Shown: piece after piece, positions 1 to 8,300 of the stretch
Layout of the letters: every line of letters starts with the position of its first letter
Numbering within the stretch: position 1 is the stretch's first letter
Assembly: GCA_017958705.1 (NCBI GenBank)
Contig: JAGDCE010000131.1
Span: 1-8,809 of the forward strand
Origin: Clostridia bacterium
GTDB taxonomy: Bacteria; Bacillota; Clostridia; Oscillospirales; CAG-272
Direction: 5' to 3'
DNA length: 8,809 nucleotides
Translations under genes and position numbers: made by a program
The notes under the pieces: generated by a model
Seen by the model: the letters and a program-made list of their open reading frames with translations, nothing else
What the model was told of the DNA's origin: nothing
Database searches by the model: none

Positions 1-435
1 ATGAAATTTGCCGCCACCTGCCTTTTCGGGCTCGAAAAACTGCTCGGGGAGGAGATAGACGCGCTCGGACTCAAACGCGACAAAACGATAGACGGGCGCG
101 TCATATTTGACGGCGACGTATCCGATATCCCGCGCCTCAATATAAATCTGCGCTACGCCGAGAGGGTCTATATCGTTCTCGGTGAGTTTCAGGCACGCAC
201 TTTCACTGAGCTTTTCGACGGCACGCGGGCTCTGCGTTTTTACGACTATATCGGCGAAAAAGACGCGTTCCCGGTAAAAGGGCACAGCATTAAAAGCGCG
301 CTTACGTCGATCCCGGACTGTCAGAGCATCGTCAAAAAGGCCGCCGTGGAGTCTATGAAGGACAGATATCACGTGCAGCGCTTCGAGGAGACCGGGACAA
401 CGTATCAGATAGAATTCTTCATTCTGAAGGACTAG
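1..435 (+). CDS. N-terminal THUMP half of RlmL/YpsC-type 23S rRNA (guanine-N2) methyltransferase, ended by in-frame TAG
   Basis: This 144-residue frame is the RNA-binding front half of a class I rRNA methyltransferase. The start MKFAATCLFGLEKLLGEEI matches the usual N-terminus of the family (aromatic, then GLE, then an acidic helix), so the ATG at base 1 is probably the true start. The THUMP domain covers roughly residues 45-144. It includes the signature around residues 95-118, with HSIKSALTSIPDCQSIVKKA, and ends with the strand that closes in ILKD. In intact homologues this strand runs straight into a linker and an IDTSG/LDTSG motif. Here a TAG follows ILKD, and the LDTSG motif comes in the same frame four codons later. 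Alone, this piece could bind RNA but has no catalytic motifs. No upstream DNA is visible, so promoter and RBS cannot be judged. The family assignment is strong. Whether this is a real separate protein, a broken gene or a recoded one is open. Confidence 0.85.
   Translation: MKFAATCLFGLEKLLGEEIDALGLKRDKTIDGRVIFDGDVSDIPRLNINLRYAERVYIVLGEFQARTFTELFDGTRALRFYDYIGEKDAFPVKGHSIKSALTSIPDCQSIVKKAAVESMKDRYHVQRFEETGTTYQIEFFILKD
426..431 (+). promoter_or_regulatory. Possible weak ribosome binding site for the catalytic half
   Basis: GAAGGA lies 13 bases before the ATG at 445, which is longer than the 5-9 bases typical of the other genes here. It also encodes the end of the THUMP strand, so its presence may be accidental. 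With the TAG only 9 bases before that ATG, termination-reinitiation is physically plausible. Confidence 0.3.
433..435 (+). other. In-frame amber codon between THUMP and methylase domains
   Basis: TAG lies in phase with both the upstream THUMP frame and the downstream methylase frame. Reading through it gives 144 + 1 + 3 + 227 = 375 residues, close to the usual length of about 380 for YpsC-type enzymes. The junction aligns without a gap to the linker of intact homologues (ILKD, about five residues, then DTSG). A single substitution (for example from AAG, CAG or GAG) would restore a sense codon. Possible explanations are a nonsense mutation, a sequencing error, suppression or recoding of TAG, or a true split into two cistrons. 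Confidence 0.8.
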
Positions 436-444
436 GCGGCGGTA

Positions 445-1128
445 ATGCTTGATACCTCCGGCGTCACGTTGCATAAACGCGGTGACCGCCCGGAATCGAA
501 CGCCGCGCCCCTGCGCGAGACGCTCGCGGCAGCGCTGTGCAAGCTGGCGCATATCAGGGAAGACGTTCTTTTCTGGGATCCGTTCTGCGGCTCGGGCACG
601 ATAGCGATCGAGGCGGCTCTCTTAATGACGAACACCGCGCCGGGGCTTAACCGCGGCTTTATCTCACGGGAATATCCGTGGATCGATAAGTCAGACTGGG
701 ACAGAGCGTACGAACAGGCGCGCGATATGATAAAGCGCGACTGCGCCTTTGAAGCATATGCTTCGGACACAGACGCAGACTGCGTGCGGCTGACCGCGGA
801 GAACGCGCGCCGCGCGGGTGTCGATAAATACATAAAAGCCTTTGAATGCGACGCGAGGAACGTTCAGACGTACGGCCGCCGCGGCACGATCGTCTGCAAT
901 CCGCCTTACGGCGAGCGCATGATGGACAGGCAGAGCGTCGAGCGGCTTTATGCCGACGTCGGGCGCGCCTGGTCGCGGCTCGGCTCGTGGCAGATATACG
1001 TGATCTCGTCCTGCGAGGATTTCGAAAAGCTGTTCAGGCGCCGTGCGGACAAGGTCAGAAAGCTATACAACGGCATGATAAAATGCAATTATTATCAGTT
1101 TTTCAAACCGTTTCAAACCGAAGGATAA
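445..1128 (+). CDS. Catalytic half of RlmL/YpsC-type 23S rRNA (guanine-N2) methyltransferase
   Basis: This is the SAM-dependent Rossmann-fold domain (UPF0020/RNA methylase family) that transfers a methyl group to the exocyclic N2 of guanine in 23S rRNA. Visible landmarks, numbered from the ATG at 445, are LDTSG and LHKRG at residues 2-13, motif I DPFCGSGTIAIEAA at 45-58 (SAM binding), an acidic motif-II region SDTD at 107-110, and the catalytic motif IV NPPYGER at 152-158. The tail NGMIKCNYYQFF (209-220) is typical of the family's last strand. The frame continues that of the THUMP half, so this ATG is probably an internal Met codon in the ancestral gene. Oddities are KRGDR where the family normally has KRGYR, and a 10-base tandem duplication that alters the last residues. 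The catalytic motifs are intact, so the domain itself may still fold. Confidence 0.85.
   Translation: MLDTSGVTLHKRGDRPESNAAPLRETLAAALCKLAHIREDVLFWDPFCGSGTIAIEAALLMTNTAPGLNRGFISREYPWIDKSDWDRAYEQARDMIKRDCAFEAYASDTDADCVRLTAENARRAGVDKYIKAFECDARNVQTYGRRGTIVCNPPYGERMMDRQSVERLYADVGRAWSRLGSWQIYVISSCEDFEKLFRRRADKVRKLYNGMIKCNYYQFFKPFQTEG
1101..1120 (+). repeat. 10-base tandem duplication at the 3' end of the methylase gene
   Basis: TTTCAAACCG occurs twice back to back. Because the unit is not a multiple of three, the second copy is read in another frame, giving the tail KPFQTEG and a TAA stop at 1126. With only one copy, the frame would read KPKDK and stop at the TGA that now lies at 1130-1132, still just before the next gene. 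The duplication therefore replaces the tail without removing the stop. Confidence 0.8.
1121..1125 (+). promoter_or_regulatory. Ribosome binding site for the M29 aminopeptidase
   Basis: AAGGA lies 8 bases before the ATG at 1134, inside the last codons of the preceding gene. It supports 1134 as the start over in-frame upstream starts near 846, which would overlap the methylase by almost 300 bases. An ATG at 1129 is in another frame and stops after two codons. Confidence 0.7.
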
Positions 1129-1133
1129 ATGAT

Positions 1134-2366
1134 ATGAAATACGAAAAACAGCTGCGCGAATACGCGCGTATCACCGCAAGGATCGGAGCGAATGTTCAGC
1201 CCGGTCAGTACGTCGTCATCAGCTCTCCGCTGCACGCCGCGGGATTTGCGAAGATGATACAGAAGGAGGCGTTCGAGGCGGGAGCCAAAGACGTCAAGAT
1301 AGATTTTCACGACGAGGAAGCGGAGAAGACGCGCTTCAGCTACGCCGACGCCGAGACGCTCTCGGATCTGCCCGAATGGTTCAAGGAGTGGCGCACGTAC
1401 TACGCTCGCAAGGGCGGAGCGTATATCCATATAGGCGGCGGGGATCCCGAGGCGTTCAAAGGGATCGACGGCGCGAAGATGCTCGCTTTCAGCCGCGCGA
1501 TGAACAAGGCGAGCGAGGAATTCTACGAGCTTATGGATCAGGCGGTCTTCCCGTGGTGCGTCGTCTCCTATCCGAGCGAAGCGTGGGCTAAAAAGGTTTT
1601 CCCGGACGACAAGCCCGCCGTCGCCGTCGATAAGCTTTTCAAGGCGATATTCAAAGCCGTCCGCATCGGCAGAGGCGACACGGCGAAAAAGTGGCGCCGT
1701 CACGACAGAGTCCTGAAGCGCCGCGCGAAGATATTGAACGGTTACGATTTCAAGGAGCTGCGTTTCAAAAACGGTCTCGGCACGGATCTGCGCGTCGGGC
1801 TCGTCGAAAATCATATCTGGCAGGGCGGCTCCGATAAAACGAACAAAAAAGTGAAATATATGCCCAACATGCCGACGGAGGAGATATTCTCGATGCCTGA
1901 CATGAACAACGTCAACGGCGTCGTGTATTCGTCTATGCCGCTGTCGTATCAGGGCAATCTGATAGAGGATTTCAGCCTGACGTTCAAGGACGGCGCCGTC
2001 GTCGGTCATCAGGCAAAAAAGGGCGGCGAAGTGCTCGCGCGTCTGCTCGAAACGGACGAGGGCAGCAAACGCCTCGGCGAGGTCGCGCTCATACCGTACG
2101 AAAGCCCGATCTCGGATATGAAAATACTGTTCTACAACACTCTGTACGATGAAAACGCGTCGTGCCATCTCGCGCTCGGTTCGAGCTACGCGATGACCAT
2201 AAAAGACGGGGAAAAGATGAGCAAGGAAGAGGCGAAGGCCGCCGGGTCGAACGACAGCGGCGTCCACGTCGATTTCATGTTCGGCACCGCTGACATGAGC
2301 GTCGTCGGCATCACGCACGACGGCAGGGAAATAACTGTTTTCAAAGACGGTAATTTTGTCTTTTAA
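1134..2366 (+). CDS. M29-family metallo-aminopeptidase (AmpS/AmpT/PepS type)
   Basis: This is a 410-residue cytoplasmic aminopeptidase that removes N-terminal residues from peptides using a two-metal centre. Its length equals that of AmpT/AmpS/PepS proteins, which are about 408-413 residues. The expected metal ligands and catalytic residues all fall where the family has them: Glu250 in MPTEEIF, Glu316 in LGEVALIPYESPIS, His345 in CHLALGSSY, Tyr352, and His378/Asp380 in SGVHVDF. There is no signal peptide. The N-terminal domain (about 1-200) includes the usual GQYVVISSPLHA and IHIGGGDPEAF stretches. The start at 1134 is set by a good AAGGA site and by the family's typical N-terminus (KQLREYARITARIGANVQPGQ). 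It begins 5 bases after the methylase stop, so it is probably co-transcribed. The enzyme looks intact and probably acts in general peptide turnover. Metal preference cannot be read from the sequence. Confidence 0.95.
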   Translation: MKYEKQLREYARITARIGANVQPGQYVVISSPLHAAGFAKMIQKEAFEAGAKDVKIDFHDEEAEKTRFSYADAETLSDLPEWFKEWRTYYARKGGAYIHIGGGDPEAFKGIDGAKMLAFSRAMNKASEEFYELMDQAVFPWCVVSYPSEAWAKKVFPDDKPAVAVDKLFKAIFKAVRIGRGDTAKKWRRHDRVLKRRAKILNGYDFKELRFKNGLGTDLRVGLVENHIWQGGSDKTNKKVKYMPNMPTEEIFSMPDMNNVNGVVYSSMPLSYQGNLIEDFSLTFKDGAVVGHQAKKGGEVLARLLETDEGSKRLGEVALIPYESPISDMKILFYNTLYDENASCHLALGSSYAMTIKDGEKMSKEEAKAAGSNDSGVHVDFMFGTADMSVVGITHDGREITVFKDGNFVF

Positions 2367-2367
2367 G

Positions 2368-2374
2368 AAAGGGG
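2368..2374 (+). promoter_or_regulatory. Ribosome binding site for the DUF4091 lipoprotein
   Basis: AAAGGGG lies 5 bases before the ATG at 2380, directly after the TAA of the aminopeptidase gene. It selects the ATG that begins a clean lipoprotein signal peptide over an upstream TTG at 2356, which would overlap the previous gene. Confidence 0.75.
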
Positions 2375-2379
2375 ACGCC

Positions 2380-4110
2380 ATGAAAAAAACTGTCTCGGTA
2401 CTGATCGCGCTGCTAATGCTCGCCGGCGCCGTCGGCTGCAGCCAAAGCGACGGACCGCAGGCCACAAACGACACCGAGCCGACCGCGGAGATCACGACTG
2501 AAGAGGAGACCGAAATGCCGGAAGTAACGAACGAGATAATTGAAGCGCCGGACGAGGACAAGGATCTTTCCGTATGGTATGCGCATTCGTTTACCAAAAC
2601 GGATCCCGAAAAGCCCGAGGACACCGGTCTGCGCTCCTATACCGTCTATATGACGAGAGGCGAGATCGAAAACGCTCAGATAGTTATATCGTCGCAGGAC
2701 GAGAAAAGCGGACTTTCCGTCACCTGCACGCCGCTGAAAAATAAAAACGGCGACGAGATAGGTACGGAGATCTACCGCCAGTATTACATCAAGTGCGGAA
2801 AAACGTATTATCCCGACCCCGTCGCGCCGATGAACGACACGACGAGACTGTTCGACGTCGCGGCCGGCGGATCGCAGGCGATGTTCGTTCGGCTGAAGAC
2901 AACGGCCGACACGCCCGCGGGCGATTACGAGGGCGTCGTCTCCGTGCACGAGGGCGATAAGACGGTCAAGCAGGTCCGGATCTTCGCACACGTATGGGAT
3001 ATAGTGATGCCCGAGATACTGAGCGGCGCCGCCGTTTCCGGTATGGGTTCCGGAGATATATACCGTTTCCACGAAAGAAACAACGGAACGGATTATTATA
3101 AAGAATATTATGATTTTCTGCTTGATTATCACGTCAACGCCTACGAGCTGCCGTACGACGTGCTCGACGAGCGCGCTGACGCGTATATGAGCGATCCGAG
3201 AGTGAAGTTCTTCAGACTTCCGTACATCGGCGACGACAGCAAAATGGTAGCGTGGTACAACAAGCTGAAGACGAACGAGGAATGGTTCAAAAAAGCGTAC
3301 TTCTATCCGTACGACGAACCGGGCTCGATCGACGCGCTCAACCAGATGGCGGGCTACTGCATGCGCATCAGGCGTCTGTGCCCGGGCATAAAGATAGTCG
3401 TTCCGTTCTTCATGGACGTCAAGTACGACAAGGAAAGAGACCAGGTCGCCTTCATGAGCGAATTCATAGATATATGGTGCCCGAAATCGTTCTGCTTCAC
3501 AAAGTCGACGGACAGAGCGCAGGGCAGAAAGCTGCTCTACAACACACAGCAGAAAAAGAACTTCGCGGAATTCGGCGAGAGGATGCAGGCTGAGGTCGAG
3601 GGCGGCGACGAGCTGTGGTGGTACGTCTGCTGGGAGCCCGGTCTGCCGTATCTGAACATGTACGTCGACATGACCGGCATGCAGAACAAGCTGCTTTTCT
3701 GGCAGCAGAAACAGTATAACGTCAGCGGATTCCTTTACTGGTCCTGCACGTTCTGGGAGAGAGTCGAGAATCCGTGGACGAATATGGCTACGGTCGGCAA
3801 GGATTACAGGACAGGTCAGACCTGGCTTTCCGAAGAGGTGTTCGGCGACGGCTCGCTGCTTTATCCCGGATCGGTCAACGGCGTCGACGGCGCCTGCGGC
3901 TCGTTCCGTCTCGAGATGATCCGCGACGGGATCGAAGAATATGAGATGATGACGATGCTCGAACAGCTCGCCGGCCGCGACAAGGTCGATCAGATAATCA
4001 ATACCGTTTCAACGTCGATCGTCCAGTTCAGCGACGACGAGGCAGCCTTCGCCGAGGCGAAGATAAGACTCGGCAACGAGCTCGAAGCGGCGCTGGCCGC
4101 CGCAAAATGA
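2380..4110 (+). CDS. Surface lipoprotein with DUF4091 / GH123-like glycoside hydrolase fold
   Basis: This is a 576-residue predicted lipoprotein. Residues 1-20 form a signal peptide with lipobox AVGC (Cys20), followed by a Thr/Glu/Asp-rich tether to about residue 62. Residues about 64-208 look like the N-terminal beta-sandwich of the GH123/DUF4091 group, with GEIENAQIVI, PDPVAPM and TPAGDYEGVV. From about 210 comes a TIM-barrel-like region with FYPYDEPGS. Its adjacent Asp312-Glu313 matches the Asp-Glu pair that GH123 beta-N-acetylgalactosaminidases use for substrate-assisted catalysis. Further landmarks are WWYVCWEP (413-420), FLYWSCTFW (451-459) and SFRLEMIRDGIEEYEMM (508-524), the last very typical of DUF4091. 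It probably acts outside the membrane on a glycan, perhaps one containing N-acetylhexosamine, but the substrate is not shown. The downstream U32 gene overlaps its stop by 4 bases. The family call is firm and the enzymatic activity is inferred. Confidence 0.88.
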   Translation: MKKTVSVLIALLMLAGAVGCSQSDGPQATNDTEPTAEITTEEETEMPEVTNEIIEAPDEDKDLSVWYAHSFTKTDPEKPEDTGLRSYTVYMTRGEIENAQIVISSQDEKSGLSVTCTPLKNKNGDEIGTEIYRQYYIKCGKTYYPDPVAPMNDTTRLFDVAAGGSQAMFVRLKTTADTPAGDYEGVVSVHEGDKTVKQVRIFAHVWDIVMPEILSGAAVSGMGSGDIYRFHERNNGTDYYKEYYDFLLDYHVNAYELPYDVLDERADAYMSDPRVKFFRLPYIGDDSKMVAWYNKLKTNEEWFKKAYFYPYDEPGSIDALNQMAGYCMRIRRLCPGIKIVVPFFMDVKYDKERDQVAFMSEFIDIWCPKSFCFTKSTDRAQGRKLLYNTQQKKNFAEFGERMQAEVEGGDELWWYVCWEPGLPYLNMYVDMTGMQNKLLFWQQKQYNVSGFLYWSCTFWERVENPWTNMATVGKDYRTGQTWLSEEVFGDGSLLYPGSVNGVDGACGSFRLEMIRDGIEEYEMMTMLEQLAGRDKVDQIINTVSTSIVQFSDDEAAFAEAKIRLGNELEAALAAAK

Positions 4111-5333
4111 ACAGACCGGAGGTACTGTGCCCCGCCGGCACGCCGGAAAAACTGCGCGCCGCGGTGCGCTTCGGCGCCGACGCCGTATATCTGTCCGGTA
4201 AGGACTTCGGCCTGAGGGCGGGCGCCGGCAACTTTGACGCGGAGGAGCTATCTGAGGCGATAAGCTTCTGTCACAGCCGCGGCGTGAAGGCGTATCTGAC
4301 GCTCAACACAATGCCGCGCGCGGATGAGTACGACCGGCTCAGACGGTATATAGCCGCCGTGAACGAACTCGGACCCGACGCGTATATCGTCGCGGACCCC
4401 GGCGTCATGGACACGCTTCACGGCATCTGTCCCGGCGCGGTGATCCACGTATCCACCCAGACGAGCGTCGTGTCGCCCGCCGCCGCGGAATCGTATCTGC
4501 GACATTTCAACGCGCGGCGCGTCGTGCTAGCGAGGGAGCTTTCGCTGGAAGAGATAAAAAACATAAGAAAAAACGTGTCGGCTGAACTCGAGCTCGAGAC
4601 GTTCGTACACGGCGCGATGTGCGTATCGTGGAGCGGCAGATGCCTGCTCTCGAACCATTTCACCGGCAGAGACGGAAACCGCGGTGAGTGCGCTCAGCCG
4701 TGCCGCTGGAATTACCGGCTTTACGAGCTGCGCGAGGAGAGGGACGACAGCCGCCGCCCCGGCATAGAACAGACTGATGAAGGTACGTTTATAATGTCCT
4801 CGCGCGATCTGTGCATGATAGAGCACGTGCCGGAGTTGTGCGAGGCGGGGATCGCGTCGTTCAAGATCGAAGGCAGGATGAAAAGCGTTTATTACGCCGC
4901 CGTCACCGCGCTCGCGTATAAAAAGGCGACGGTATCGTACGCCGCCGACCCGGATCACTACGAGAACGACCCGGAGCTTTTGCGGATGTTAGGCAGCGTC
5001 ACGCACAGAAAATACGACACGGGCTATTATTTCGCGGATCCGGGTGCTGACGCGAAGATCGTCGACGAGCCCGGATACCTGACCGAGCGGCCGTATTACG
5101 GTATCGTCGTCGGATACGACGATCTGACCGGCGTCGCGCGGATAAAACAGAAAAACAAAGTCGTCTCGGCGCAGACCGTCAGATTCCTGACGCCCGACGG
5201 CGAGACCGCACCGTTCCGGATAACGGAGATGACCGATGCGGACGGACAGTCATTGATATCAACGCCTCATCCCGGCATGATATACGGCGTAAAAGTGCCG
5301 TATCCCGTCGGCGAAGGCGATATACTGCATTGA
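4107..5333 (+). CDS. U32-family protein, TrhP-like tRNA uridine-34 hydroxylation protein
   Basis: This 408-residue cytoplasmic protein carries the U32 signature HGAMCVSWSGRCLLSN (168-183) followed by GRDGNRGECAQPCRW (187-201). U32 proteins were named as peptidases, but the bacterial TrhP group (E. coli YegQ, B. subtilis YrrN/YrrO) takes part in prephenate-dependent 5-hydroxyuridine formation at the tRNA wobble position. Cys172, Cys179, Cys195 and Cys236 have the spacing of the iron-sulfur ligands described for the related UbiU, and Cys199 adds a CxxxC pair. Cluster binding is therefore plausible but inferred. The N-terminal half (PEVLCPAGTPEKLRAAVRFGADAVYLSG) is a barrel start typical of the family. 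Residues about 325-408 fit the small C-terminal beta domain. The ATG overlaps the previous stop as ATGA, with no clear Shine-Dalgarno, pointing to translational coupling to the lipoprotein. A collagenase-like peptidase role is the older, less likely alternative. No neighbouring prephenate or trhO gene is visible. Confidence 0.88.
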   Translation: MNRPEVLCPAGTPEKLRAAVRFGADAVYLSGKDFGLRAGAGNFDAEELSEAISFCHSRGVKAYLTLNTMPRADEYDRLRRYIAAVNELGPDAYIVADPGVMDTLHGICPGAVIHVSTQTSVVSPAAAESYLRHFNARRVVLARELSLEEIKNIRKNVSAELELETFVHGAMCVSWSGRCLLSNHFTGRDGNRGECAQPCRWNYRLYELREERDDSRRPGIEQTDEGTFIMSSRDLCMIEHVPELCEAGIASFKIEGRMKSVYYAAVTALAYKKATVSYAADPDHYENDPELLRMLGSVTHRKYDTGYYFADPGADAKIVDEPGYLTERPYYGIVVGYDDLTGVARIKQKNKVVSAQTVRFLTPDGETAPFRITEMTDADGQSLISTPHPGMIYGVKVPYPVGEGDILH

Positions 5334-5335
5334 AG

Positions 5336-5341
5336 AAAGGA
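5336..5341 (+). promoter_or_regulatory. Ribosome binding site for the large lipoprotein
   Basis: AAAGGA lies 8 bases before the ATG at 5350 and starts just after the TGA of the U32 gene. No promoter or terminator fits in the 16-base gap, so the large lipoprotein is probably read from the same transcript. Confidence 0.75.
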
Positions 5342-5349
5342 AAAACGAG

Positions 5350-8300
5350 ATGAAGAATTTCAGAATCCCGGTACGTTTATTCTGCGTGCTGCTCGCTGCG
5401 CTTTTCGTGTTCGCGGTAGGCTGCGAAACGAAACCGGACGATACGGACACGGATACACAGACCGTGACCGAAACGGAGCCGGACAGCGAGACCGAAGAAG
5501 AGACGGATCCGCCGGAAACCGAGGAGGAGATCGTTATGGTCAAAGTATCGGACAACCTTGAAATGCCGCGGATAAACAACCCCGCGGTGCTGAAAAGCGT
5601 CAATATGGATCTGAACGCCATTCTTAAAAGCGGATACGGCGCGAAGAGCCTCGTCGAAGACACTTTCGCGTCCGTAAAGAACAAGGTCGTTATATTCAAG
5701 GCCGACCGCGGATATGATTACTGCTACGTTATGGGCAAACAGACCGCGCTCGCCGCGGAGGGTTTGACGACGGAAGAAGGCTTCCTGCTCGATCTTTACG
5801 ATATGTCGCTCATATTCGGCGGCGAATACAGCCACGACGAGACGGGTGAAGCCGTCAAAACCGTGTATAAGTTCGGCGATACGACCCTCACGTGCGAGGA
5901 TACCGCCGGCGTCATCGAAAAGGGCGGTGAGAAGAAAGAGATAACCGTCCGCACCGTTTCGAAACTGATCGGCGACGACAACGATTACACGAAGCTTCAT
6001 TACCTGCCCGTCAGGGATATCGCTGAAGTCATAGGGCTCGACGTTTACTTCACCGAGTCCGGGCTCGTGTTCTTCTCTGTCGGCGAGGCGTTCGATCGTC
6101 TCCGCGGCTACTACGTGGCAAACGAAGCGGAGAAGATGTTCATGACGGACGAAGCACAGATCGACAAGTATTCGCAGAACATGTTCATCAGCATCCCGAA
6201 CATAATAAAATTAACGGAAAAGAATATCTCCGCGTATACGTTCCCGGATACAGACCTGAACGCAAACGTTTCGGTTTACGCGCAGCAGGGCGTCACCTCG
6301 TCCGTAAAGCTCGGCCCGGCGATCGTCGCGGGACAGGGTGAGAACGACGAAAACTACACCGTCGTCCGCGTGTTCGACATCTATCAGACGATGCACACGC
6401 AGTTCAACGCTTACCCGGCGTCCGTACGCGGCGGCGTTCAGGTCGCGGCGGCGGTCACCGACGACGGCGTGAATATACTGACGGCGCCGTTCAAGGCGGA
6501 AAACGTTAAGGAACTGCGCGTGTTTGACGCGAACGGCGCGTTCAGATTCACCGTCGTGCCGTCCGGCAAGGCGCCTTACGCGATAGCCGCGGGCAGCTTT
6601 GACAGCGACGACGACGTGTTTGCCGTCGCGCCGATGTACGGTACGGGCGACGAGACCGAAGTCGAGCTCTTCTCGGCGAAAAACGGCTCAAAGCTCGGTT
6701 CGATGAAGGTCAAAGCCGGCTCGAAAAACAAACTGACCATGTCGCCGGTACAGGCGGCGTCCGGACATGAGGGACTTATCCTCAGCTTCGGCGACACGGC
6801 GTACGAGGTGAAGGACGGCGAGGTCGTCTCTGTCACGCTCGACGGCAAAACGTATAACGGCGTCTACGCCTCGGCGTTCGGCGGCTACGTCGCAACAGCC
6901 GACACGGACGACGAATACAAAGCTTTCTCGCACGTCATCGAGATAAAGGATGGCGTACAGAACGAGATCAACGCCGGCAGAAAAGAAAATATGTTTGTAT
7001 CGACGAAAGCGTCGAAGAACACAGATTATATAAAGCACGGCGTGTTCTGGCATATCAGAGTCGAATACGGCACCCCGGTCATGGGCCAGCTGCAGAACAA
7101 AAAGACGTACCCGATCAGGACCGGCGGCATAGACCAGTTCACGATCGGACCGGACGTCGAGGTCGGAAAACAGTACAACACCCGCTACAACATGTGGGAA
7201 CCGTGCTCGACGCACCGCTGGGGCAAGACGGCGCAGATGGGATATCTGATAAACTACGTCGACCCCGAATCCGGCGAATATCTGTACGCCACGCTTAACA
7301 AGAAGGGCATGCGCAACGACTATGTCGAGCTCGGATCGGCGTTCTATAACGCAACTTACGCGCCGAACATAGAAGCGCTCGATAAACTCAACTTCTGGAC
7401 GCGACGTACGTATATGAACAAGCTCGCGACGTATTACAGAAAAGCCCCGGAATACACCGTGGCGGTCTCGCCCGTGCACGAGCACGAGATTGATTCGGGA
7501 GCTCAGTCCGTAGGCGACTACAACCCGAGGATGATCGCCGGCTTCGCGCAGTACCTTAAGGATCTTTTCGGAACGATAGAAAACGTTAACGAAAAGTTCG
7601 GCACGAGCTTCACGTCGTTCGAAGAGCTCGACGCCCCGAGAGGGACCAAACGCGGAGACTGGGACAAATACTCGACGAAGAAGAGAACGTACGCATATTT
7701 CACGCAATGGTCTCTTTATAACAGATACATCGTTTCGCGTCACGTCATAATGTCGTACCGCGAGGCGCTGCTCGCCGGCTTCCCGCCGGAGCTGATCAAA
7801 GCGCACCAGATCCCCGAGGGCGACGCGGTATCCGGTCTGCTCGGAGAAGCCGATACGAGGATCTCGCCGATCGACGTCGTGATCGCTGACGGCACCGGTT
7901 ACGGCGGAACGAGATACGGCGTGTGGTACAGCGCGAGATATAACTTCTTCGATCTCGCGGTAAATTCCGGTCAGCATACGATCACGCTCGGCGAATACAG
8001 CGCAATGTCCACGAACCCCGAAGATTCGTTCAAGCAGCTCAAATACATGTTCGACAACGGCATCACATTCACCCACGTCATGCCGTGGGCGGGCGCCGTC
8101 GCGCAGGGCGACGTCATGGACAAGAACGAGCAGTATGCGATCGACAAGCTCCAGTCTCTTAACGAACCGAAGAGCGCGTCGTCGGGCGGTACGGGCGACG
8201 TAAGAGCGTACACCGACGGTGAGACGTCGTACAATATCGTCGAGATCGGCTCCAAGCCCGAGAGCGCCGGCCTGCTCAAGAGCATCAATGAGGACGGAAG

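Noticed and set aside
846..1133. In-frame upstream extension of the M29 aminopeptidase to about base 846
   Set aside because: It overlaps the conserved methylase motif IV in another frame, its residues are Arg-rich shadow sequence, and the ATG at 1134 has a good AAGGA site and the family's N-terminus and length.
1129..1136. ATG at 1129 as an alternative start for the aminopeptidase
   Set aside because: It is in another frame and reaches TGA after two codons.
1113..2624. Minus-strand open frame of 503 codons across the aminopeptidase and lipoprotein start
   Set aside because: It lies opposite an M29 gene with every catalytic ligand intact and spans two genes and their RBS, so it is an antisense shadow.
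5436..5530. Apparent GAC/ACG/GAG-rich repeat after the lipoprotein signal peptide
   Set aside because: It encodes the acidic Thr/Glu/Asp tether typical of surface lipoproteins. The units are irregular and do not form a true DNA repeat or CRISPR array.
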